Shown here: positions 6,595-13,119 of the stretch, piece after piece
How the letters are laid out: each line of letters starts with the position of its first letter
How positions within the stretch are numbered: the first letter of the stretch is position 1
DNA from: Hyphomicrobiaceae bacterium UBA4118
GTDB taxonomy: Bacteria; Pseudomonadota; Alphaproteobacteria; Rhizobiales; Methyloligellaceae
NCBI GenBank assembly: GCA_002383105.1
Contig: DFXC01000118.1
Location: 1,889-15,530 of the forward strand
Direction: 5' to 3'
Length of the DNA: 13,642 bases
Position numbers and translations under genes: made by a program
Notes under the pieces: model-generated
The model's database searches: none
What the model was told of the DNA's origin: nothing
Seen by the model: the letters and a program-made list of their open reading frames with translations, nothing else

Positions 6595-8121
6595 ATGGTT
6601 TGGGGGCTGGGTCAACGTTCTCGCCTGCTCATCGCCGCCGGCGCGACATTAATCATGGGTGCGTATCCGCACGCGCCAGCTAGAGCCGCCGATCTTGGCG
6701 GCGACTGCTGCGCCGATCTCGAAGAGCGCGTTGCCGATCTCGAAGCGACCACGGTCCGCAAGGGCAACAAGAAGGTCTCGGTGACCCTCTATGGCCAGGT
6801 CAACAAGGCCATTCTCTTCTGGGATGATGGCCATGAGAGGGGAACCTACACCGTCGACAACAACTACGAATCCTCGCGCTTTGGGGTGAAGGGCTCAGCG
6901 AAAATCACCGGCGATTGGTCTGGAGGCTATCGGCTTGAGATCGAAACCACGGAAGCTAACTCTGCGAAGTTGAACCAGTTCGACGATGACAACGCCAACG
7001 ACCCTCTTGGAAGGCTAAACGTTCGTCACTCATTTTTTTACGTCAACAATAAGAAGCTCGGCGAAGTGCGCTTGGGCCTGACCGCCACGCCTGTCTACAA
7101 CATCACCAAGGACACCAACGTCACGGACCTCGAAGACACCATGCACTCCGACAACCGCATGATGCAGGGCTTCTTCTTGCGCCCGCAGGGTTTTGACAAT
7201 GCGGAGGGTTTGTTGGGTTCGGCGCCCAATGCAGCGACCGCCAAGACTACGCTGAAATGGCAGAACATTTCGATGTGCTACGATTCAACCAACGCCTTCG
7301 TTTGCTCTACGCGCAAGAACGGTGTCGCCTATTGGAGTCCGACTTGGGAAGGCTTCAGCGCCTCAGTCGGCTTTTTTGAAAACTACGAGTGGGGCGCGGC
7401 TCTACGCTACAAGAAGGAGTGGGGTGACGCCTTCGAGGTGGGCGCGGGCATAGGCTACTCGCAAACCAGCGACGAACGCCTGCAGAGCGGTGGTGGCGGG
7501 GATGCCAATGGACCAAGCCCAACCCCAACGAACAAAAGTCGGTTTACGAACTTCAGCCGAGACATTCAGGATTGGGCAGGCTCGGCCTCGATCAAGCATA
7601 AGCCGACCGGCCTCTTTGTTTTCAGCGCCTTCAGCTTCTCGCAGAACAATGACAGCAACACAGTTCACGCGGGCGTCTTTACCGGAACCAGCGACCCTCT
7701 GATGAGCGCTTGGGACGTTCAGGCTGGCATCCAGCGAAAGATGCCGTGGTTCGGGCTGGATACGCTTGGACAAACCTCGTTCTGGGGCGGCTACTCGGAC
7801 ATCCATAACGGCCTTGGCGCGAGTAGCCTTGGCGGCGTCTTCCCCGCCAATGGAACAAACGTCGGGGGCATCCCCGCCGATCGGTTCCTTCCCGCGTTCA
7901 CCTTTCAGAATGTGGCCGTAAATACCGAGATCACTGGCGCCGACGTCAACCGCTGGTCCCTCGCGTTGGATCAGGAACTAGAAAAGTCTGGGATGCATCT
8001 CTTCGCAGTCTGGCAGCATTTCACGCCGGACGTGACTTTGGTCGACAAAAATCTGCAACACGTCGCGGCACCGCTCGACGACTTCAACCTCTTTTATACG
8101 GGCGCTCGCATCTATTTCTAG
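6595..8121 (+). CDS. Alphaproteobacterial porin, first tandem copy
   Basis: A 508-residue outer-membrane beta-barrel that should form a general diffusion pore. A signal peptide (hydrophobic LLIAAGATLIMGAYPHAPARA) is cut before ADLGGDCC. A short conserved DLEERVADLEATTVRKGNKKV region with heptad-like spacing follows, then alternating strands (SVTLYGQVNKAILFWDDG, RFGVKGSAKITGDWSGGYRLEIE) and a C-terminal GARIYF ending in aromatic Phe, the usual barrel-assembly signal. A loop cysteine pair (ISMCYDSTNAFVCST) is shared with the second copy. The ATG at 6595 was chosen because GGGGG at 6582-6586 precedes it and the signal peptide begins there; an upstream in-frame ATG at 6538 has no such support. 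The gene is followed by a hairpin terminator and, 497 bases on, by a paralogue. Pore selectivity cannot be read from sequence. Confidence 0.93.
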   Translation: MVWGLGQRSRLLIAAGATLIMGAYPHAPARAADLGGDCCADLEERVADLEATTVRKGNKKVSVTLYGQVNKAILFWDDGHERGTYTVDNNYESSRFGVKGSAKITGDWSGGYRLEIETTEANSAKLNQFDDDNANDPLGRLNVRHSFFYVNNKKLGEVRLGLTATPVYNITKDTNVTDLEDTMHSDNRMMQGFFLRPQGFDNAEGLLGSAPNAATAKTTLKWQNISMCYDSTNAFVCSTRKNGVAYWSPTWEGFSASVGFFENYEWGAALRYKKEWGDAFEVGAGIGYSQTSDERLQSGGGGDANGPSPTPTNKSRFTNFSRDIQDWAGSASIKHKPTGLFVFSAFSFSQNNDSNTVHAGVFTGTSDPLMSAWDVQAGIQRKMPWFGLDTLGQTSFWGGYSDIHNGLGASSLGGVFPANGTNVGGIPADRFLPAFTFQNVAVNTEITGADVNRWSLALDQELEKSGMHLFAVWQHFTPDVTLVDKNLQHVAAPLDDFNLFYTGARIYF

Positions 8122-8156
8122 AGAACTGATCTCCTTTCCCTGGGGAGAGCAGTTGA

Positions 8157-8183
8157 GGGCCGCCCTTTCGGGGCGGCCCTTCG
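8157..8183 (+). terminator. Terminator after first porin
   Basis: A perfect 9-base stem GGGCCGCCC/GGGCGGCCC with loop TTTCG, followed by TTCGATT. The stem is strong and the T tail weak. It sits 35 bases past the stop codon, so the second porin is probably transcribed separately. Confidence 0.7.
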
Positions 8184-8618
8184 ATTCTGAGGTATCTCCG
8201 CTTCCCGTTCGCGTGAGTCGGTGGCCATACGGCGCGAGAAGGGCAGTGCGGCCCCTTTTTCAGCCCCTTCAGGTGCCGGCGAGCGACAGAGAGCCTGCGC
8301 TTCCAGGGTGGCCTAATCGCCTGACCGCGGCGCGCGAATTTCCTGCATTTCCTCAGAAGCTTGATCGGACCCAGCGCTCCCGGGAGCACTCCTCGGTGAC
8401 CCGCGGTGATCTGTGGCCGATTGGCAATAGAAACACGCAAAAATCGAGCTGTCTCTTGCCTGTCATGAGAACGTCATTGCTCATCCAATAGAACCGCAGC
8501 GTGAGCCGATGTTGCTCGGCGACGAATTTCGAGCGCGGACAGGCGGGGGAAAAGCGGAATCTTCTAATAAAAATAAGTGGTTAGCAAACACGTGTTATTC
8601 AAACAGAGTGGAGGGGTC
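8184..8618. other. Gene-free inter-porin region
   Basis: No credible gene is seen between the first porin's terminator and the second porin. An open frame from 8153 begins inside the terminator and resembles no protein I know. The region holds a perfect 12-base palindrome (GCTCCCGGGAGC, 8376-8387), a repeated CGGTGA just after it, and an AT-rich patch at 8561-8576 before the second porin leader. The second porin's promoter must lie here, but no convincing -35/-10 pair was found. The length would also allow a small RNA, for which there is no direct evidence. Confidence 0.4.
8585..8605 (+). promoter_or_regulatory. Leader element of second porin with CAAACA repeats and AACACGTGTT palindrome
   Basis: CAAACA occurs at 8585-8590 and 8600-8605, with a perfect 10-base palindrome AACACGTGTT at 8587-8596. 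The element lies 14-34 bases before the ATG. CAAACACG is shared word for word with the first porin's leader (6542-6549). Confidence 0.4.
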
Positions 8619-10181
8619 ATGATCGGGGGATTGAGGGACATCGCAAGCCGGACGGCGATTGCCACCGTGTTTTGCGTGATGGGAACGGTGCTCTTTGTGC
8701 ATAAGCCTGCAAAAGCTGCCGATCTCGGCGGCGATTGCTGCGCCGATCTCGAGGAGCGCGTGGCCGAGCTAGAAGCCACCACCGTGCGCAAGGGGAATAA
8801 GAAAGTCACGTTGACCATCTACGGTAAGGTCAACGAAGCCATAGAGATGTGGGACGATGGCCATGAGAAGGGCGCTTACCAAGTCAACAACTTCATGGAG
8901 TCCACGCGCTTCGGCTTCAAGGGAACGGCCAAAATCGCCGGCGACTGGACTGCGGGCTATAGACTGGAAGCGGAGTTCAGGCGCGCTGCTTCTCAGCAGG
9001 TGAACCAGTTCGACGACGACAACCAAGGCGATGCTCTTGGAATGATGAACGTTCGTTGGTCGCAGATGTTCATCGGCAATAAGAACTATGGCGAGTTGCG
9101 TTGGGGACTGACGGCCACGCCCAAATACGACGTCACCAAGGACACCATGGAGTTTATTTCGACGGAGTCCGGCGAGGGCGGGGGTCTCTCGGATACGATG
9201 GTCGCAGACTTTCGCATGAACGACAGCTTTCGCCTGCGGCCAAAAGGCTTCAACAACGCTGAGGGGCTGTCGAGTCTGACCTGGTCTAATATCGCCCGCT
9301 GCTATAGTTCGGGCGACCAGTTCAACTGCTCCACGCGCCGCAACGGCTTCGCCTATTGGTCACCCACGTGGAAGGGCTTCAGCGCCTCAGCGGGTTGGTT
9401 CGAAGATACCGATTGGGGTGCCGCTTTGCGCTACAAGAACACATGGGCCGACACCTGGGCGGTTGCCGCAAGCGCCGGCTATGAGAATCTCCGCGACGCG
9501 CGCTTGCAGAACGCCGGCAGCGGTCTGGCAGGGTTCCGGCGCGACTTCAATGAAGAGGCAGTCTCGGCCGCCATCAAGAATAAGCCGACGGGCCTGTTCG
9601 TCTACGGTGCCTGGAGCACCTCGGACACGAACGACAGCAACGCGATAGGTGCCTTCACTCACAAGGCTCCGCCCGCGATGAACGCCTGGAACGTTCAGGG
9701 CGGCATCCAGCGGAAGATGCCTTGGTTCGGATTGGATAAGCTTGGCGAATCGACCTTCTGGGGCGGGCTCTCCAACGTGAATGACGGCTTCGCGCAGGGC
9801 AGCAGTGGCGTCTCCGGCAATCCTGCCCAGCCCGTCTTCGGCGACGCTTCGCAGAACACCAGACTCGGCGTTATGGCCGATGGGCTAATCCGAAGCACCG
9901 CTTTTCCAGTCGGTGTACTGAAAGCAACCGGTAGCCCGTGCCCGTCATCACCTTCATCTGTCAGGGGTCATTCGGATTGTTACCAGGTCGTCGGGACCGA
10001 CGTCAGGGACTGGACGCTTGCGTTCGATCAGCAGCTCGAGGCGGCCGCAATGCATGTCTATGTCGTTTACCAGCATTTCGATGAGCCCACCTTCAGCTTA
10101 ATCGACTCCAACAATAACCACATCGCGGTGCCATTGGATGGCTTCGATCTGGTGTATATGGGCGCCCGCCTCTACTTCTAA
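8619..10181 (+). CDS. Alphaproteobacterial porin, second tandem copy
   Basis: A 520-residue paralogue of the upstream porin, with the same plan: a signal peptide cut after HKPAKA, then ADLGGDCCADLEERVAELEA (nearly identical to copy one), a strand-rich barrel, and a C-terminal MGARLYF. The loop cysteine pair is kept (IARCYSSGDQFNCST). Differences cluster in presumed surface loops: an extra Ser/Gly/Glu-rich insertion (STESGEGGGLSD), the lack of copy one's long loop after NAEGL, and an additional cysteine-containing insertion (GSPCPSSPSSVRGHSDCYQ) near the C-terminus. The ATG at 8619 follows GGAGGGG (8610-8616); an upstream in-frame GTG at 8577 has no ribosome site. A strong terminator closes the unit. 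The function is a diffusion pore; solute preference is unknown, and the loop changes suggest it differs from copy one. Confidence 0.93.
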   Translation: MIGGLRDIASRTAIATVFCVMGTVLFVHKPAKAADLGGDCCADLEERVAELEATTVRKGNKKVTLTIYGKVNEAIEMWDDGHEKGAYQVNNFMESTRFGFKGTAKIAGDWTAGYRLEAEFRRAASQQVNQFDDDNQGDALGMMNVRWSQMFIGNKNYGELRWGLTATPKYDVTKDTMEFISTESGEGGGLSDTMVADFRMNDSFRLRPKGFNNAEGLSSLTWSNIARCYSSGDQFNCSTRRNGFAYWSPTWKGFSASAGWFEDTDWGAALRYKNTWADTWAVAASAGYENLRDARLQNAGSGLAGFRRDFNEEAVSAAIKNKPTGLFVYGAWSTSDTNDSNAIGAFTHKAPPAMNAWNVQGGIQRKMPWFGLDKLGESTFWGGLSNVNDGFAQGSSGVSGNPAQPVFGDASQNTRLGVMADGLIRSTAFPVGVLKATGSPCPSSPSSVRGHSDCYQVVGTDVRDWTLAFDQQLEAAAMHVYVVYQHFDEPTFSLIDSNNNHIAVPLDGFDLVYMGARLYF

Positions 10182-10214
10182 GCGACAGTTCCCCCTTCCC
10201 GGGAGCCGAGCGAG

Positions 10215-10240
10215 CCGCCCCTTCGGGGGCGGTTTTTTTT
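10215..10240 (+). terminator. Strong intrinsic terminator after second porin
   Basis: CCGCCCC/GGGGCGG closed by a TTCG tetraloop and followed by eight T residues, 33 bases after the stop. This is a textbook Rho-independent terminator. Confidence 0.93.
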
Positions 10241-10281
10241 GCCTTTGCCAGCGCGGAAGCTTGCGACTCGAGCCGCCCCCG

Positions 10282-10301
10282 CTGTTGCCCGGCGGCAACA
10301 G
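10282..10301. repeat. Perfect inverted repeat upstream of the small secreted protein gene
   Basis: CTGTTGCC and GGCAACAG form an 8-base perfect stem around CGGC. No T tract follows on either strand, so it is not a standard terminator. It is flanked by direct repeats of GACTCGA (10265-10271 and 10304-10310). A second, smaller inverted repeat, TTAAC/GTTAA, lies at 10332-10346. Operator or leader structure is possible. Confidence 0.4.
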
Positions 10302-10409
10302 TGGACTCGAAAATCCTGGAATTCACCAATATTAACAACCAGTTAACTGCGTTCTGGACAGGCTTGCATTGCCTCAACCAGGCGGCCATCTTAAGCAGGC
10401 GGAGACAGA

Positions 10410-10760
10410 ATGATGCGGAGGCCTTTCGCCATTGCTGGAGTGGTGGCCGCGCTGTCGCTTGGCGCCGGTCCCGCACTTGCCTTCCAGGAGACCCCGGCAC
10501 CGCCGCCCGCAGCGGCCACGGAGGCCGCGCCGCAAGCCAAGGCGCCCGCTCTGCAAGTCGGCAATCCAAACGCGCCTGCCGCTCCGAGCGCCGACAGCAA
10601 GGGCCTCAAGGTGTTCGGCTACAGCATCCTGCCCAAGCTCGATTTTGGCCTCGAGCTGCTCTATGGCCAAGAGCAGCAGCAATTGGATCTGCAGCAAGGA
10701 CCGACCTTCGATGACAATGGCGACGTCACCGTGCTCGGTAAGGTCAAGCGCCGCTTCTAG
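10410..10760 (+). CDS. Small secreted protein of unknown function upstream of pcs
   Basis: A 116-residue protein I do not recognise. It starts with a clear signal peptide (RRPFAIAGVVAALSLGAGPALA), then an Ala/Pro-rich linker to about residue 60. A compact C-terminal part follows (KGLKVFGYSILPKLDFGLEL, a Gln-rich QEQQQLDLQQ, then FDDNGDVTVLGKVKRRF). The ATG at 10410 is preceded by GGAG at 10401-10404; the next codon but one is also start-capable (10413). The stop lies 18 bases before the pcs start, suggesting co-transcription. The strongly composed, motif-like C-terminus suggests a real protein. It is likely periplasmic or envelope-associated; whether it relates to phosphatidylcholine synthesis is unknown. 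Confidence 0.8.
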   Translation: MMRRPFAIAGVVAALSLGAGPALAFQETPAPPPAAATEAAPQAKAPALQVGNPNAPAAPSADSKGLKVFGYSILPKLDFGLELLYGQEQQQLDLQQGPTFDDNGDVTVLGKVKRRF

Positions 10761-10778
10761 AGCCCGTTACCACCCGGA

Positions 10779-11465
10779 ATGATCGCGCGCATCGCCGCCG
10801 CTTCGGTGCATCTCCTGACGGCGACGGGCGCGGTCCTCGCGCTCCTTGCGCTACGCGCGGCGCATGCGGGGGACTGGCAGATGATGTTCGTCTGGCTGGG
10901 GGTTGCCCTCGTTGTCGACGCCATCGACGGACCTCTGGCGCGCCACGTCGACGTCAAGACCGTCTTGCCGCGTTTCAGCGGCGAGCGCCTCGATCTGATC
11001 GTCGACTACCTGACCTACTGCGCGATTCCCGCCTTCGTGCTGACCGAGACGGACCTGTTGCCCCCCACGTCCCGCCTGCCTGCAGCGATCGCCATATTGC
11101 TGTCGAGCCTGTTCCACGTGGCCGATCTCAACAGCAAGACGGAGGAGGGCTATTTCGTGGGCTTCCCGGCGACCTGGAATATCGTCCTGCTCTATCTGTT
11201 CGCGCTCCGGCCTGAGCCCTTCGTCTCGCTTGGGATCGTCTTTGTCCTCGTCCTTCTCACCTTCGTGCCGATCCTCTCGGTGCATCCGTTTCGCGTGGCG
11301 CGGCTCCGCTTGCTCACCGGTTTCGTGACCGCCGTCTGGGCAGGAGCTGCGGCTTTTGCCATCGCCAATCCTTTTCCTTCAGCCCTGTGGGTGCAGGTTC
11401 TGCTCATTGTCACCGCTGCCTATTTTGCGAGCGTCGGGCTGTGGCGGTCGCTGCGCGACGCCTGA
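10779..11465 (+). CDS. pcs: Phosphatidylcholine synthase
   Basis: A 228-residue integral inner-membrane enzyme that condenses CDP-diacylglycerol with choline to phosphatidylcholine and CMP, the bacterial one-step route. The CDP-alcohol phosphatidyltransferase signature is complete in its Pcs-specific spacing: D50-G51, A54-R55, twelve residues, G68, D72, D76. The N-terminus (VHLLTATGAV) and length match Pcs. The rest is hydrophobic, with several predicted membrane helices. Pcs depends on external choline, so the host probably takes up choline. The ATG at 10779 has no obvious ribosome site; translation may be coupled to the small secreted protein gene ending 18 bases earlier. The assignment is strong. 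Confidence 0.95.
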   Translation: MIARIAAASVHLLTATGAVLALLALRAAHAGDWQMMFVWLGVALVVDAIDGPLARHVDVKTVLPRFSGERLDLIVDYLTYCAIPAFVLTETDLLPPTSRLPAAIAILLSSLFHVADLNSKTEEGYFVGFPATWNIVLLYLFALRPEPFVSLGIVFVLVLLTFVPILSVHPFRVARLRLLTGFVTAVWAGAAAFAIANPFPSALWVQVLLIVTAAYFASVGLWRSLRDA

Positions 11466-11570
11466 CGGTGATCTCTGCTGCATTGACGATGGACCTCGAT
11501 TTGCAGCTAAGCTATTAGCTCCGGCAGAACCCCTGAGCAGACCCTCCACCTTCATCCGAACGCCAAGCGC
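11466..11570 (+). other. Spacer between pcs and the TerC-family gene
   Basis: It contains TTGACG at 11483-11488, a possible -35 without a good -10, and a perfect AGCTAA/TTAGCT inverted repeat with a 4-base loop at 11505-11520. There is no T tract, so no terminator for pcs is evident and read-through is possible. Confidence 0.3.
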
Positions 11571-12329
11571 ATGATGCTCATCGACTGGCTGACCGACCCG
11601 CATATCTGGGCGAGCTTCATTACCTTGAGCGCGATGGAGGTCGTGCTCGGCATCGACAACGTCGTCTTCATCTCGCTGATGGTGTCGCGCATGCATCCCG
11701 AGCAGCGGCTGACGGCGCGGCGCGTCGGGCTGTTGCTGGCGCTCATCTTCCGCATCATCATGCTGGGCGGCATTGCCTATATCATTCATCTGACGACGCC
11801 CCTCTTCAGCTTCGCCGGTTACGATTTTTCTTGGCGCGACCTCATCCTCATCGCCGGCGGCCTGTTCCTCCTGGTCAAGGGCACGCGCGAGATGCATCAG
11901 GACATCGAAGGCGAGGAGGAGGGCGGGGAGGCATCTGTCGCCGACACGATGGTCTCCGCCATTCTGCAGATCGCCGTCATCGATCTCGTCTTCTCCATCG
12001 ATTCGATCATCACCGCGGTCGGCATGGCCGAGCATGTCGAAGTGATGATCGCGGCGGTGGCGGTTGCCATCCTCGTCATGTATTTCGCCTCAGAGCCGGT
12101 GGCCGCCTTCATCGAGCGCCATCCGACGACCAAGATGCTCGCGCTCTCCTTCCTGCTCCTGATCGGGGCAGCGCTGATCGCCGACGGCTTCCACTTTCAC
12201 ATTCCGCGCGGCTACATCTATTTCGCCATGGCCTTTGCCGCCGCCGTCGAGGTGATCAATGTCGTGGCGATGCGCAGGCGCCAACGCCTCGCCGCGAGCG
12301 CGCGGGCGAACCGGCAGGCCAAGGGCTGA
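11571..12329 (+). CDS. TerC-family integral membrane protein
   Basis: A 252-residue polytopic inner-membrane protein of the TerC family (relatives include Alx and YkoY-type proteins, several linked to manganese efflux or to metal loading of exported proteins). Both acidic signature segments are present: LSAMEVVLGIDNVVFI at residues 19-34 and DLVFSIDSI at 138-146, whose Asp and Glu side chains are thought to handle the metal. Between them are membrane helices and an acidic cytoplasmic loop (DIEGEEEGGEA); the C-terminus is basic. ATG codons at 11571 and 11574 are both possible and neither has a clear ribosome site. The upstream 105 bases do not resemble the yybP-ykoY manganese riboswitch. The family is secure; metal export in this host is inference. 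Confidence 0.92.
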   Translation: MMLIDWLTDPHIWASFITLSAMEVVLGIDNVVFISLMVSRMHPEQRLTARRVGLLLALIFRIIMLGGIAYIIHLTTPLFSFAGYDFSWRDLILIAGGLFLLVKGTREMHQDIEGEEEGGEASVADTMVSAILQIAVIDLVFSIDSIITAVGMAEHVEVMIAAVAVAILVMYFASEPVAAFIERHPTTKMLALSFLLLIGAALIADGFHFHIPRGYIYFAMAFAAAVEVINVVAMRRRQRLAASARANRQAKG

Positions 12330-12457
12330 TCGTTTCAGACTTAAATCACCTTAACTTTGTCACGCGATTCCCTCGGGTTAGCCCCAAATAGACCGCCTTT
12401 GCCCGGCGCTGTCGTGCTTTCACGTGTCAGTTCCAAGACAAGAACGAAGGGGAAGCG
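12330..12457 (+). other. Spacer upstream of the 129-residue secreted protein gene
   Basis: The 128-base spacer has an AT-richer stretch at 12339-12360. TTGTCA at 12357-12362 might be a -35 but no matching -10 is seen. No terminator hairpin for the TerC gene was found. Confidence 0.25.
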
Positions 12458-12847
12458 ATGAAAATCGGAGCATTTGTATTGGCCGCAGGGCTCGCCCTCC
12501 CGGCAACCGCCTCTCTTGCCGATCCGATCACGCTTGCCGGCGATGAGCTGCGCAAGGCCATCAGCGGCAAGACCGTCTATCTCAACGTCTCGGGGTTCGA
12601 GCTGCCGATCCGCTATGCCGCCAATGGCCACATGTCCGGCAAGATGAGCACGATCGCGGCGAGCTTCTCGCGGGGCGACGGCGCTTCTGACACCGGCAAG
12701 TGGTGGGTCGCCAACGACCAGCTGTGCCAGCAATGGTCGAGCTGGATGGACGCCAAGGCCTATTGCTACAAGCTGACCCGCAACGGTTCGAGCGTGCAAT
12801 GGACGCGTAACGACGGCCATTCCGGCACCGCGCGCATCGGCGGCTGA
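12458..12847 (+). CDS. Small secreted protein, DUF995-like layout
   Basis: A 129-residue exported protein of unknown function. A signal peptide (KIGAFVLAAGLALPATASLA) is followed by DPITLAGDELRKAISGKTVY, a beta-rich middle with SGFELPIRYAANGHMSGKM, then GKWWVANDQLCQQW and AYCYKLTRNG. This arrangement (an 'L..ELR..ISGKT' start, then 'G.W.V.....C' and 'C(Y/F).(L/V)' segments) resembles small periplasmic proteins of rhizobia grouped as DUF995, but I recognise the layout rather than a diagnostic motif. Two cysteines in the C-terminal half could pair. The ATG at 12458 is well placed after AAGGGGAAG. The gene is closed by a terminator at 12907. The coding call is strong; the family call is tentative. 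Confidence 0.82.
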   Translation: MKIGAFVLAAGLALPATASLADPITLAGDELRKAISGKTVYLNVSGFELPIRYAANGHMSGKMSTIAASFSRGDGASDTGKWWVANDQLCQQWSSWMDAKAYCYKLTRNGSSVQWTRNDGHSGTARIGG

Positions 12848-12854
12848 CCGGGCC

Positions 12855-12885
12855 GGCCAAGGCCATAGCCGTCTCCGGCTTGGCC
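12855..12885 (+). terminator. First hairpin after the 129-residue gene
   Basis: GGCCAAG pairs with CTTGGCC across 17 bases, with a partial inner CC/GG pairing, followed by ATCCATTTTC. It is a weak terminator candidate upstream of the stronger hairpin at 12907. Confidence 0.4.
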
Positions 12886-12906
12886 ATCCATTTTCTCCAA
12901 TTGCGT

Positions 12907-12936
12907 GAGCCGCCTCCGGGCGGCTCTTCGCTTTTT
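12907..12936 (+). terminator. Intrinsic terminator
   Basis: A perfect 8-base stem GAGCCGCC/GGCGGCTC with loop TCCG, then TTCGCTTTTT. It separates the 129-residue gene from the pentapeptide-repeat gene. Confidence 0.85.
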
Positions 12937-13032
12937 GGGGGAAGGATGGACGCGGTCGCTCGATAAGCGAGAGAGGTGTGGACGATCAACCTCTGGGCGC
13001 TTGCCGGTAACCGCGCGTTTGCATTAGGGTGA

Positions 13033-13119
13033 ACTCTTCGTTGTGTTTCGTTTCGCGTTGCGTATCATCTTGTAGCGTTCGTGCGAGTTGCGTTTCTCGT
13101 TGTTGCGTGCGTTGTGTCC
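13033..13119 (+). repeat. Low-complexity GTT/GCG-rich tract ahead of the pentapeptide-repeat gene
   Basis: A run of about 85 bases is built largely from short words such as CGTT, GTTGCG and TTTCGTT, with few A residues on this strand and no longer exact unit. It overlaps the uncertain 5' end of the pentapeptide-repeat gene and contains no ribosome site. Confidence 0.45.

Noticed and set aside
8153..8491. 112-codon frame between the porins
   Set aside because: It begins inside the terminator stem, is basic and Pro/Arg-rich, has no ribosome site and resembles no known family.
11466..11570. yybP-ykoY manganese riboswitch ahead of the TerC-family gene
   Set aside because: The conserved core segments of that riboswitch are not recognisable in these 105 bases.
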